From the NCBI GenBank assembly GCA_035541655.1, contig DATKMY010000087.1:1-42042 (forward strand): DNA of 42,042 nt, given 5' to 3'. Shown here one piece after another: positions 1 to 9,961 of the stretch. The stretch's first letter is position 1; every line of letters begins with the position of its first letter. This stretch comes from CAIWHR01 sp035541655 (GTDB taxonomy: Bacteria; Pseudomonadota; Gammaproteobacteria; Burkholderiales; Casimicrobiaceae). The notes below the pieces were generated by a model. That model searched no databases and was not told the DNA's origin. It saw nothing but the letters and a program-made list of their open reading frames with translations. A program made the position numbers and the translations under genes.

Positions 1-657
1 GAGATCGCTCGCGTCGGCATCGGCGGTCCCGACGCGACTCGCGTCGCGGACGCGCTGTGGGGCGCCCACCCGGCCCCGTTCGAGCTGCGCACCTTCGGCG
101 CCTGCACGCTGCTCGCGCTTCCCGGACCGCGCTTCGTCGCCGTCGCACCGGCCGCCGAAGCGGAGGCGATTCGCGGCAAGCTCCTTCGCCATGCCAACGC
201 CGCACCGTTCGGCGTCTGGCGCTGGCTGACGATCCGCGCCGGGGTGGCGGTGATCACCGGCGCGACGCAGGATATGTTCGTCGCGCAGACCGCGAACTGG
301 GACATCCTGCACGGAATCGACTTCCAGAAGGGGTGCTACACCGGCCAGGAGATCATCGCGCGCACGCAGTACCTGGGGCGCCTCAAGGAACGCGCGTTCG
401 TGTTCCACGCGGCGATCGACGGCGTCCGCCCCGGCGAGCGCCTCTACAGCGAGGCGTTCGGTGATCAGCCTTGCGGCACCGTCGTCGACGCTGCGGCTGC
501 ACCCGAGAGCGGCTGCGATCTGATCGCGGTGCTGCAGACCGCTGCGGCCGAGCGCGGAGATCCGCACGTGCGCGCCCTCGACGGTCCGGCGCTCACGCCA
601 CTGCCGCTGCCTTATGCGATTCCGGCGCCCTCGGCGCCGCGCGGGCGCCAGGCATAA
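1..657 (+). CDS. ygfZ: YgfZ folate-binding protein, 3' part (5' end outside window)
   Basis: The reading frame is open from base 1 to the TAA at 655-657, so only the last 218 residues are present. The family signature KGCYTGQE, with the conserved Cys, is encoded around 325-350 and is followed by a typical beta-barrel C-terminus. YgfZ/IBA57 proteins bind folate and help assemble or repair [4Fe-4S] clusters in enzymes such as MiaB; they resemble the T-protein of glycine cleavage but are not aminomethyltransferases. The downstream NRDE gene begins 13 bases after the stop, so the two are probably co-transcribed. Identity is secure from the signature; the start and N-terminal half cannot be judged. 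Confidence 0.93.
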   Translation, partial: EIARVGIGGPDATRVADALWGAHPAPFELRTFGACTLLALPGPRFVAVAPAAEAEAIRGKLLRHANAAPFGVWRWLTIRAGVAVITGATQDMFVAQTANWDILHGIDFQKGCYTGQEIIARTQYLGRLKERAFVFHAAIDGVRPGERLYSEAFGDQPCGTVVDAAAAPESGCDLIAVLQTAAAERGDPHVRALDGPALTPLPLPYAIPAPSAPRGRQA

Positions 658-670
658 GCGCTTCGCTCGA

Positions 671-1429
671 ATGTGCCTGGCGCTCTTCGCGCTCGCCGCA
701 CACCCGCGCTACGCGCTCGTCGTCGCCGCCAATCGCGATGAATACCACGCGCGACCGGCTGCGCGCGCGGCCTGGTGGGACGACGGATGGCTCGCCGGCC
801 GCGACCTCAAGGCGGGCGGGACGTGGTTCGGCGTAGCGCGGACCGCACGCTGGGCATTCGTCACCAACGTGCGCGAGCCCTCCCGCCACGACCCCGGCGC
901 GCCGTCGCGCGGCTCGCTGGTGCCCACCGTGCTTGCGCACGCGGAGCCACCGACGAAGAGCCTCGAGCGCATCGTCGCCGGCGCGGTCGCGCAAAACGGA
1001 TTCAATCTGGTCGCCGGCCTCGGCGCGCAGGCAGCCTGGGCCTCGAACCGTGCGGTCGCAGCGCAGGCCCTCCCGCCGGGCATCCACGGGGTGTCGAATG
1101 CGGCGCTCGATACGCCGTGGCCCAAGGTGACACGGACGAAGGCCCTCGTCGCCGCGTGGTGCGCCGCCGCCGAGACCGATATCGCGCCGCTCTTCGCGAT
1201 GCTCGCCGACCGCCGCGTGGCCTCCGACGCCGAGTTGCCGTCGACCGGAGTCACGCTCGAGCGCGAGCGGCTGCTCTCGGCGCCGTTCATCGTGAGCCCT
1301 GCATACGGGACCCGGTGCTCGACGGTGCTGACGGTCGACCGCGACGGAGCGGTGCGCTTCGTCGAGCGCAGCTTCGATTCGGCAGGCGCTCCGGCGGGCG
1401 ACGTCGAGTATCGATTCACCGTCGCCTAG
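671..1429 (+). CDS. NRDE (TANGO2-like) family protein
   Basis: This 252-residue protein begins MCLALFAL and carries the family motif NRDE at residues 21-24, followed by a Trp-rich WWDDG stretch and a GGTWFG-type motif. Cys2 directly after the start Met is conserved in the family and fixes the ATG at 671 rather than the upstream in-frame start at 614, which lies inside ygfZ. Bacterial NRDE/TANGO2 proteins are cytosolic; roles in haem or lipid handling have been proposed for eukaryotic relatives, but no reaction is established for the bacterial ones. It lies 13 bases after ygfZ and converges with the ldcA-like gene. Family assignment is firm, function is not. Confidence 0.88.
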   Translation: MCLALFALAAHPRYALVVAANRDEYHARPAARAAWWDDGWLAGRDLKAGGTWFGVARTARWAFVTNVREPSRHDPGAPSRGSLVPTVLAHAEPPTKSLERIVAGAVAQNGFNLVAGLGAQAAWASNRAVAAQALPPGIHGVSNAALDTPWPKVTRTKALVAAWCAAAETDIAPLFAMLADRRVASDAELPSTGVTLERERLLSAPFIVSPAYGTRCSTVLTVDRDGAVRFVERSFDSAGAPAGDVEYRFTVA

Positions 1430-1481
1430 CTCGCGGGTGCGCGAAGCCTTCGCGGGCACGTTTCCCGGCGAAACGGCTGCG

Positions 1482-2390
1482 TCATGGACGAATCCCGTAG
1501 TCGCTGAGCACCATCTCCGCCCGGCCGCCGCGCACTGTCAGCGCGCAGCGGCCGCCTACCGGCAGCGTCAGCTTTTCGGGACCGTGGCCGAACGGGAGCC
1601 CGGTGTAGAGAGGAACGCCAAGCCGCGCGCGGATGTGCGCGACCATCGCCGCGGCATCGTAGCCATTGTCGTTCGGCCCCAGCTCGTAGCCGCTGAAGTC
1701 GCCGAGCAGGATTGCGCTCTGGCGCAGGAGCACGCCCGCATTGTGCAGCTGGTAGAGCATCCGCTCGATCCGGTACGGATGCTCTCCGATGTCCTCGAGA
1801 AACAGGATGCCGCCGTCGATGCGCGGCAGATACTGCGAGCCGACGAGGTGCGCGACCATCGCAAGATTGCCGCCCCAGAGCGTCCCGTCGCCGGAGAAAT
1901 CGGGACCGTCGAGCGCGCACGCGATTTCGTAGCGGGTCGCTCCCAGAAGCCCCCAGCAGTGGTCGAGCGTGAATGCCGACGGAATCGGCGCGCCGAAGTC
2001 GTATGCGGCCGTCGGGCCTGCGAACGTCGTCATCCCCGCGTTCGCGAGCGCCGCGAGCTGGAACGCGGTGAAGTCGCTGTAGCCCATCCAGCGTTTTCCG
2101 GCGCCCGCGAGGGCCGCGAAATCGATCCGCTCGAGAAGCCTCGACCATCCGTAGCCGCCGCGCGCAGCGATGGCGAGCTCGACGCGAGGGTCCGCGGCCA
2201 TCCGCTCGATCGCGGCGAGCCGCTCGTCGTCGGTTGCCGCAAAGCGCTGCCATCGCGTCGCGCACGTCGGATCGACGACGACGCGATGACCGAGCTCCGT
2301 GAGTCGATGCACGGCGCGGTCGATCGCCGCCGGATCGGTGACGAAGCCCGCTGGCGCGTAGAACCCGACGCCAAATCGTCGCCGCGTCAC
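1482..2390 (-). CDS. ldcA: LD-carboxypeptidase, peptidase family S66 (LdcA-like)
   Basis: This 302-residue protein matches the family's usual length of about 300. The S66 catalytic residues are visible: Ser105 in GYSDFTA, Glu199 in FLEDIGEHPYRIER, and His269 in GLPFGHG. The RGGYG motif is at 78-82. The family removes the terminal D-alanine from murein tetrapeptides during cytoplasmic peptidoglycan recycling. The start is a GTG at 2390 that overlaps the tadA stop (GTGA), indicating translational coupling. A longer in-frame extension to 2606 runs through tadA and has non-family, Arg-rich composition, so it is rejected. The substrate is inferred from the family; some S66 members are microcin-immunity (MccF-like) proteins. 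Confidence 0.9.
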   Translation of the reverse strand: MTRRRFGVGFYAPAGFVTDPAAIDRAVHRLTELGHRVVVDPTCATRWQRFAATDDERLAAIERMAADPRVELAIAARGGYGWSRLLERIDFAALAGAGKRWMGYSDFTAFQLAALANAGMTTFAGPTAAYDFGAPIPSAFTLDHCWGLLGATRYEIACALDGPDFSGDGTLWGGNLAMVAHLVGSQYLPRIDGGILFLEDIGEHPYRIERMLYQLHNAGVLLRQSAILLGDFSGYELGPNDNGYDAAAMVAHIRARLGVPLYTGLPFGHGPEKLTLPVGGRCALTVRGGRAEMVLSDYGIRP

Positions 2391-2857
2391 GAGGTCGAGG
2401 CTTGGCGCCGCGCGCCGAAGAACGCCGACAGCAGCGCGCCGGACTCCGCTGCGAGCACGCCGCCGGTGACGGTCGCATGGTGGTTGAGGCGCGGCTCCGC
2501 GAAGAGATCGACCACGGAGCCACACGCGCCGGTCTTCGCGTCCCGCGCACCGAACACCACGCGCGCGATTCGTGCGTGCAGGATCGCGCCGGCACACATC
2601 GCGCACGGCTCGATCGTCACGTACAGATGACAGCCGGGAAGCCGATAGTTGCCGAGCCTGCCCCCGGCGTCGCGCAGCGCGGCGATCTCCGCGTGCGCAG
2701 TGGGATCGCAGGCCGCGATCGGCGCGTTGCCGCCGCGTCCTACGATCTCGCCATCCCTGACGATCACCGCACCGACTGGGACTTCGCCGCGCGCCGCGGC
2801 CGCGCGCGCAAGCGTCAGGGCCTCTCCCATGAAGCGCTCGTCACCCGCGTCCGTCAT
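2387..2857 (-). CDS. tadA: tRNA-specific adenosine deaminase TadA
   Basis: This 156-residue cytidine-deaminase-fold enzyme has the zinc and catalytic residues intact: His55 and Glu57 in TAHAEI, and Cys85 and Cys88 in PCAMC. TadA deaminates A34 to inosine in the anticodon of tRNA-Arg(ACG), allowing decoding of CGN codons, and is normally essential. The ATG at 2857 overlaps the TGA of the upstream DUF2087-like gene (ATGA), and the 3' end overlaps the LdcA-like start, so three genes form one coupled unit. The motif DAKTGACGSVVDL after the second zinc ligands is typical of TadA rather than of free-nucleoside deaminases. Confidence 0.95.
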   Translation of the reverse strand: MTDAGDERFMGEALTLARAAAARGEVPVGAVIVRDGEIVGRGGNAPIAACDPTAHAEIAALRDAGGRLGNYRLPGCHLYVTIEPCAMCAGAILHARIARVVFGARDAKTGACGSVVDLFAEPRLNHHATVTGGVLAAESGALLSAFFGARRQASTS

Positions 2858-3303
2858 CCGGCGGCCGCCTGCATCCACCGCGCCTTGCGCTCGGCGCGCA
2901 GCCGCGCGTCGGCGGCGCGCGCGTCCTGCGCTTGCGCGGCGAGATCGACGCCGTCGAGCGCAGCGAGCGCCGTGCGCCAGGCCGGGGGAGCATCCGCCAC
3001 GCGGCGGTAGCTTCTGCCGTAGGCATCGCGTTCGAGGAGCCGACAGTCGACCAGCGCACGCCGCAGTTGAACGCGGTCGGTCGCGACAATCGCGCCGGGA
3101 CCGGCGAGCCAGCGCTCGAGCGCAAGGTTGACGTCGGATTCCGCGTACGCCCGCCCGCAGGCGAACGCGAGAGCCGCCGCTGCCGTTACGACGATGTAAT
3201 CGTCGCGCCTTCCCCGCTGCAGCGTGCCGAGCGTGCGGCCCGGCGCGAGCGCGAGCCGCCGCCACAGGGCGATCGAGCGTTGCCGATCGTCGAGCATTGC
3301 CAT
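2854..3303 (-). CDS. DUF2087-like protein
   Basis: This is a 149-residue protein of unknown function. Its central part (CGRAYAESDVNLALERW, then a run ending in RRALVDCRLLERDAYGRSYRR) resembles the DUF2087 pattern: a winged-helix-like segment in which a 'tight seal' arginine-rich helix precedes LVDxxLLERDxxGxxYR. Some DUF2087 proteins are fused to ArsR-type regulators, so nucleic-acid or protein binding is possible but unproven. The start at ATG 3303 is chosen because GGAGGA lies 8 bases upstream; an ATG two codons later also fits. It is translationally coupled to tadA by an ATGA overlap, making it the first gene of that unit. Confidence 0.72.
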   Translation of the reverse strand: MAMLDDRQRSIALWRRLALAPGRTLGTLQRGRRDDYIVVTAAAALAFACGRAYAESDVNLALERWLAGPGAIVATDRVQLRRALVDCRLLERDAYGRSYRRVADAPPAWRTALAALDGVDLAAQAQDARAADARLRAERKARWMQAAAG

Positions 3304-3371
3304 GGGCGTTTCCTCCGGGCCGTTCCCGTCCTCGACCGCGTACTCGCGGCGCCGACGACGGCTCGACCAAC

Positions 3372-3417
3372 TCGTTCCGAAGCGCCGCATGCGCTCCGGC
3401 ATTCTACGTCGGAACGA
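3372..3417. repeat. Nested inverted repeat between katG and the DUF2087-like gene
   Basis: A perfect 9-base inverted repeat (TCGTTCCGA at 3372-3380, TCGGAACGA at 3409-3417) encloses a second small hairpin (AGCGC at 3381-3385, GCGCT at 3391-3395). It lies 50 bases downstream of the katG stop and about 70 bases upstream of the DUF2087-like start. There is no T-run, so it is not an obvious rho-independent terminator. It could be an operator or an RNA-processing structure. Confidence 0.45.
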
Positions 3418-3466
3418 CGCCGCGCCTGTCGCGACCAGCGTCAGGCGCGGCGGTCGGGGTCGGACT

Positions 3467-5650
<2,184 letters not shown>

Positions 5651-5778
5651 TACGCGTTCTCCTCGTTTCCGTTTCCACTCGACAGTTCGTTTGCAAATCG
5701 GCGCCGCGGCCGGTTGCTTCTCGCGCAACGCGACCTTCGTGGAGTCGAGGCAAAGTCTATCCCTTCAGCCTCGCAATG

Positions 5779-5820
5779 CTCCAATTGATTGTTCATATCC
5801 TTTGGATAGGCGTTCACTAT
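5779..5820 (-). promoter_or_regulatory. Probable OxyR binding site with adjoining katG -35
   Basis: The OxyR consensus is four tetranucleotides spaced by 7 (ATAG-N7-CTAT-N7-ATAG-N7-CTAT). On the plus strand this site reads ATTG (5784-5787), ATAT (5795-5798), ATAG (5806-5809), CTAT (5817-5820). That is 14 of 16 matches with exact 7-base spacing throughout. On the katG strand a TTGGAG -35-like hexamer (5784-5779) abuts the site, with GATAGA 17 bases further on as a weak -10. That is the arrangement expected for OxyR activation. The site is about 130 bases upstream of the katG start. Inferred from sequence pattern only. Confidence 0.7.
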
Positions 5821-6024
5821 CATTCGCTGAGCGAACGAGGATATGCTCCAACGCAGTGATTGGAGCGCGCGGAGGCCGACTACAGGCAGCAGGCGGCCGG
5901 AGCCTGCGTGCGCGCTGGCGGCGATTGGACGCGACCGCCTATTCGCACTCGATCATCAACGGCTTCGGTAAGTCGTTCTTTGACTTGATGCTCGCCTCGT
6001 GACACCTGAGTCTTACCGTCATGC
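5821..6024. other. Intergenic region between katG regulatory site and guaA
   Basis: Together with the leader at 5651-5778 this makes a gene-free gap of 374 bases between katG and guaA. No convincing coding sequence is seen; the plus-strand ORF across it starts inside katG in an implausible composition. Besides the OxyR-type site, the only structure noticed is a degenerate copy of the guaA 3' end at 5939-5963, annotated separately. No clear guaA terminator was found. Confidence 0.6.
5939..5963 (-). repeat. Degenerate copy of the guaA 3' end (possible attachment-site remnant)
   Basis: Aligned at an offset of 86 bases with the guaA terminus (6025-6049), 19 of 24 bases match, including CACTCGATC without a gap. 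Read on the minus strand it even keeps the frame, ending in the codons for IECE and a TAG stop, compared with IEWE and TAA in guaA. The 3' end of guaA is a known integration site for genomic islands, and integration duplicates the gene's terminus. This may be what is left of a far attachment site after loss of an island. Chance similarity is not excluded because the segment is short. Confidence 0.4.
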
Positions 6025-7629
6025 TTACTCCCACTCGATCGTCGCCGGCGGCTTACCGGAGATGTCGTAGACGACGCGATTCACCCCGCGGACTTCGTTG
6101 GTGATCCGGCTCGACACGTGCGCGAGCAGCTCGAACGGCAGGTGCGCCCAATGCGCGGTCATGAAATCCGTCGTCTGCACAGCGCGCAGCGCGACCGCGT
6201 GCTCGTACGTGCGGCCGTCACCCATCACGCCGACCGAGCGGACGGGCAGGAACACGGCGAACGCCTGCGCAATGCGGTCGTACCAGCTCCTGCCGTCTCC
6301 GTCGCGCGCGAGCCTGAGCTCGTCGACGAATATCGCATCGGCACGCCGCAGCATATCGGCGTGCTCCCGGGTGACCGCGCCGAGGATGCGCACTCCGAGG
6401 CCTGGACCTGGAAACGGGTGGCGGTAGACCATCTCGCGCGGCAGGCCCAGCGCGAGACCGAGCTCGCGGACTTCGTCCTTGAACAGCTCGCGCAACGGCT
6501 CGAGGAGCCTCAGATGCAGCGTCTCGGGCAATCCACCGACGTTGTGGTGCGACTTGATAGTGTGCGCCTTCTTCGTCTTCGCTCCCGCCGACTCGATGAC
6601 GTCCGGATAGATCGTTCCCTGGGCGAGCCATTTCGGTGCGGCGCCGTGCCCGCGCAGCCGCTCCGCCTCGCGCTGGAAGACGTCGACGAACAGGCGGCCG
6701 ATGATGCGGCGCTTCGCCTCCGGATCGTCGACGCCGGCGAGCGCCGCGAACATCTCGTCGGCGCAATTGACATGGAGGACGCGGGCGCCGCGGTTGCGCT
6801 CGAACGTGTCCATCACCTCCTCGGCCTCGTTGAGGCGCAGCAGCCCGTGGTCGACGAACACGCAGACGAGTCGATCGCCGATCGCCTTGTGGATCAGCGC
6901 CGCGGCAACCGCCGAGTCGACGCCGCCGGAGAGGCCCAGAAGAACGCGGTCGTCTCCGACCTGCGCGCGGATCGCCGGGACCGCTTCTCCGGCGTAGTCG
7001 CGCATGTTCCAGTCTTCGCCGCAGCCACAGATGTCGTGGACGAAGCGCGACAGGACCGCCGCGCCCTGCTTCGTATGCGTGACCTCGGGGTGGAACTGGA
7101 CGGCGTAGAAGCCCCGCGCCGGGTCCGCCATGGCGGCGATCGCGCACGCATTGCTGCTGCCTATCAGCGTGAACCCGGGAGGGACTGCGGTGACCTTGTC
7201 CCCGTGACTCATCCAAACGTCGAGCAGCCCGTGCCCTTCGGCGTTCGTGCGGTCCTGGATTCCCTCGAAGAGTCGCGAGTGCCCACGCGCGCGCACTTCC
7301 GCGTAGCCGAACTCGCGGACTGTGCCCTGCTCGACGCTCCCGCCGAGCTGCGCCGCCATCGTCTGCATTCCATAGCAGATGCCGAGAACCGGAACGCCGA
7401 GCGTCCACACGGCCCCGGGCGCCCGTGGCGTATCGCCTTCGGTCACGCTGTTCGGGCCGCCCGACAGGATGACCCCCTTCGGCGCGAACGCGCGCACGAA
7501 CGCGTCGTCGACGTCGAACGGGTGAATCTCGCAGTAGACGTGCGTCTCGCGCAGGCGGCGCGCGATCAGCTGCGTGTACTGCGCGCCGAAATCGAGGATC
7601 AGGATCCGCGAGTGCGAAGCGGCGGCCAT
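6025..7629 (-). CDS. guaA: GMP synthase (glutamine-hydrolysing)
   Basis: This 534-residue cytosolic enzyme converts XMP, ATP and glutamine to GMP, the last step of guanine nucleotide synthesis. The class I glutamine amidotransferase domain has the triad Cys85 (GICYGMQ), His180 and Glu182 (FHPEV). The PP-loop ATP pyrophosphatase domain carries SGGVDS at 234-239. The C-terminal dimerisation domain ends in PPATIEWE, as in the family. It follows guaB on the same strand after 151 bases, and the two catalyse consecutive reactions. The gap holds no recognisable terminator, so co-transcription is likely. Confidence 0.98.
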   Translation of the reverse strand: MAAASHSRILILDFGAQYTQLIARRLRETHVYCEIHPFDVDDAFVRAFAPKGVILSGGPNSVTEGDTPRAPGAVWTLGVPVLGICYGMQTMAAQLGGSVEQGTVREFGYAEVRARGHSRLFEGIQDRTNAEGHGLLDVWMSHGDKVTAVPPGFTLIGSSNACAIAAMADPARGFYAVQFHPEVTHTKQGAAVLSRFVHDICGCGEDWNMRDYAGEAVPAIRAQVGDDRVLLGLSGGVDSAVAAALIHKAIGDRLVCVFVDHGLLRLNEAEEVMDTFERNRGARVLHVNCADEMFAALAGVDDPEAKRRIIGRLFVDVFQREAERLRGHGAAPKWLAQGTIYPDVIESAGAKTKKAHTIKSHHNVGGLPETLHLRLLEPLRELFKDEVRELGLALGLPREMVYRHPFPGPGLGVRILGAVTREHADMLRRADAIFVDELRLARDGDGRSWYDRIAQAFAVFLPVRSVGVMGDGRTYEHAVALRAVQTTDFMTAHWAHLPFELLAHVSSRITNEVRGVNRVVYDISGKPPATIEWE

Positions 7630-7780
7630 CTAAACCTTCGCCGGACGAAGAGCGTCGGGAGCAGGCCCGTATTCGAGGCGCGGGGACGCGAGGCGCGAGA
7701 CAGTACCGAGACGTACGGCGAGCGTCGAGCAGTCGAGCAACAAAGAAGACGGGCCGCGCAGCAGCTTTGCGTCGGCGAAG

Positions 7781-9247
7781 TCACTCGACGCGGTAATTCG
7801 GCGCCTCCTTCACGATCTGCACGTCGTGGACGTGCGACTCCCGCATCCCGGCCGACGTGATTTCGACGAACTCGGCGCGGGTACGCAGCTCGTCGATCGT
7901 CTTGGCACCGCAGTAGCCCATCGCCGCGCGCAAGCCGCCCATCAGCTGGTGGATCAGCTCGGCGAGCGCCCCCTTGTACGGAACGCGTCCCTCGATGCCC
8001 TGCGGAACGAGGCGTTCGGCCGCGCCTTCGCCTTCGGAATCCTGGAAATAGCGATCGGCGCTGCCTTGCTGCATCGCGCCGAGCGAGCCCATCCCGCGAT
8101 AGCTCTTGTACGACCTTCCCTGGAAGAGCTCCGTTTCTCCGGGCGCCTCTTCGGTTCCGGCGAAGAGGCTCCCCAGCATCACCGACGACGCCCCTGCAGC
8201 GAGAGCCTTGGCGATGTCGCCCGAGTAGCGGATGCCGCCGTCGGCGATCACCGGGACTCCTGCGCGAGCGACACCGTCGAGCGCGTTCTGTATCGCCGAG
8301 ATCTGGGGGACACCGACGCCGGCGACGATGCGCGTGGTGCAGATCGAGCCGGGCCCGACGCCGACCTTGACTGCGTCGGCACCGTGATCGGCGAGCGCCT
8401 TCGCGCCGTCCGCGGTCGCGATGTTGCCGCCGATCACCTGCACGCTCGGGTGCAGCTTCTTGATCCGGCGCACGCGATCGAGCACGCCCTGCGAATGTCC
8501 GTGCGACGTATCGACGACGAGTACGTCGACGCTGGCGGCGACGAGCGCCTCCACGCGCTCGTCGGTGTCGCCCGACGTGCCCACCGCTGCGCCGACGCGG
8601 AGGCGTCCGAGCTCGTCCTTCGACGCACGCGGGTGCTCGGTCGACTTCAGGATGTCCTTGACGGTGATGAGACCGCGAAGCTCCATCCTGTCGTTGACGA
8701 CGAGCACGCGCTCGAGGCGATGCTGATGCATCAGCGCTTTCGCGTGCTCGAGGTCCACGCCTTCCGGAACGGTGACGAGCTTGTCGCCCTTCGTCATGAT
8801 GTTCGCGGCCGGCTGGTCGAGATTGGTCTCGAAGCGCAGGTCGCGATTAGTGATGATCCCCACGACGCGCTTCCCTTCGACGACGGGTAGCCCCGAGATC
8901 CGGTGCGCTCGCGTCAACGCGAGTACTTCGCGCACGCTCATCGACGGCGGGATCGTGATCGGATCCTTGACGACGCCGCTTTCGAAGCGCTTGACCTTGG
9001 CGACCTCCGCCGCCTGCTTGGCCGGCGTCATGTTCTTGTGCACTACACCGAGGCCACCCTCCTGGGCGATGGCGATCGCGAGCCGCGCCTCGGTCACGGT
9101 GTCCATCGCCGCGGAAAGCACCGGCAGATTGAGCCCGATGGAGCCGGTCAGGAGCGTTTTTAGGCTGACTTCGCTGGGAACGACGAGGGAATGCGCGGGA
9201 ACGAGCAGGACGTCATCGAACGTCAGCGCCTTCCGAACGACACGCAT
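7781..9247 (-). CDS. guaB: Inosine-5'-monophosphate dehydrogenase
   Basis: This 488-residue protein oxidises IMP to XMP with NAD+, the committed step toward GMP. The TIM-barrel starts with LTFDDVLLVPA, and a Bateman pair of CBS domains is inserted at about residues 95-205. The catalytic Cys303 is in GPGSICTTR, and the mobile-flap Arg399 is in ADRYFQ. Length is typical. The ATG at 9247 has GGAG 7 bases upstream. A TATAAT box at 9279-9274 gives a short leader. It is the first gene of guaB-guaA. Confidence 0.98.
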   Translation of the reverse strand: MRVVRKALTFDDVLLVPAHSLVVPSEVSLKTLLTGSIGLNLPVLSAAMDTVTEARLAIAIAQEGGLGVVHKNMTPAKQAAEVAKVKRFESGVVKDPITIPPSMSVREVLALTRAHRISGLPVVEGKRVVGIITNRDLRFETNLDQPAANIMTKGDKLVTVPEGVDLEHAKALMHQHRLERVLVVNDRMELRGLITVKDILKSTEHPRASKDELGRLRVGAAVGTSGDTDERVEALVAASVDVLVVDTSHGHSQGVLDRVRRIKKLHPSVQVIGGNIATADGAKALADHGADAVKVGVGPGSICTTRIVAGVGVPQISAIQNALDGVARAGVPVIADGGIRYSGDIAKALAAGASSVMLGSLFAGTEEAPGETELFQGRSYKSYRGMGSLGAMQQGSADRYFQDSEGEGAAERLVPQGIEGRVPYKGALAELIHQLMGGLRAAMGYCGAKTIDELRTRAEFVEITSAGMRESHVHDVQIVKEAPNYRVE

Positions 9248-9273
9248 GCGGATTCTCCAATGCGCAAAAACGG

Positions 9274-9279
9274 ATTATA
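9274..9279 (-). promoter_or_regulatory. -10 element of the guaB promoter
   Basis: A perfect TATAAT lies 26 bases upstream of the guaB start, on the guaB strand. No good TTGACA-type -35 is found at 16-18 bases (the region there is very GC-rich), so an activator or a weak -35 is implied. Confidence 0.55.
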
Positions 9280-9438
9280 CCCGCGTCGGCTCGGCCGGAG
9301 AGATGTAGTCCACGACCATGGGTGTGCCGAATCGGCAACAGCGCTGCGCTGCCGGACCTTCGACCACCCCTCTGGTTTGACGCCCCGGCGGCGTTTGGAT
9401 TACCTTGCCAATGTCATAAGAGATGGCGAGGTCGATCG

Positions 9439-9951
9439 ATGGCGCACAGCAGGGCACAATCCGCGGAGTTCCACCGTCCGAGCGCGCTGGTGGCAGCGCT
9501 GGCGCTCGCCGCGGCGGCCGCACTCGTTCTCGGCTCGCCTCGCGCCGCGGCCGCTCTTTACAAATGGACCGACGCGAACGGTCGCGTCATCTATTCCGAT
9601 CAGCCTCCCAGCGGCAATTTCAAGGTCGAAACGATCGACGGCCCGCCGCCACCCTCCAATCCGAACGCCGTGAAGGAGCTCGCGAACAAGGAAGCCGAGC
9701 TCAAGCAGCAGAAGATTCTGCGCGCCGACGAGGATGCGAAGGCCGCCAAGGCAAAGGCCGAAGCCGACAAGAAGCGCGAGCAATGCGCGAAGGTGCAAGG
9801 GCAGCTCGCGGCGCTGGCGCCCGACCAAAATCAGCAGGTTCTGATCTTCCGCACCAACGAGAAGGGCGAGCCCGTCTACATGGACGACGCCGGGCGGCGC
9901 AAGGAGCGCGACCAGCTCGAGGGCTGGCTGCGCGAAAACTGCTCGAGCTGA
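9439..9951 (+). CDS. DUF4124 domain-containing envelope protein
   Basis: This 170-residue protein has an N-terminal signal peptide: basic start, then a long Ala/Leu/Val core at about residues 16-38, with cleavage likely near the AAA before LYKW. The DUF4124 core follows (LYKWTDANGRVIYSDQPP), then a Lys/Glu/Ala-rich helical, probably coiled-coil stretch at about 70-115 and a C-terminal Cys. DUF4124 proteins are common periplasmic proteins of betaproteobacteria and gammaproteobacteria with no defined function. The ATG at 9439 is preceded by GAGG and gives a proper signal peptide; the longer ORF from 9322 does not. The gene is divergent from guaB and converges with ppiD, only 10 bases apart. Confidence 0.85.
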   Translation: MAHSRAQSAEFHRPSALVAALALAAAAALVLGSPRAAAALYKWTDANGRVIYSDQPPSGNFKVETIDGPPPPSNPNAVKELANKEAELKQQKILRADEDAKAAKAKAEADKKREQCAKVQGQLAALAPDQNQQVLIFRTNEKGEPVYMDDAGRRKERDQLEGWLRENCSS

Positions 9952-9961
9952 ATCGCCCGCG

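Noticed and set aside
1430..1481. CGCGAA/TTCGCG hairpin between the NRDE gene and the LD-carboxypeptidase gene as a bidirectional terminator
   Set aside because: The stem is only 6 bp with a 3-base loop and no T-run on either strand.
7630..7780. guaB-guaA gap searched for a regulatory RNA or terminator
   Set aside because: No stable hairpin with T-run or recognisable riboswitch was seen.
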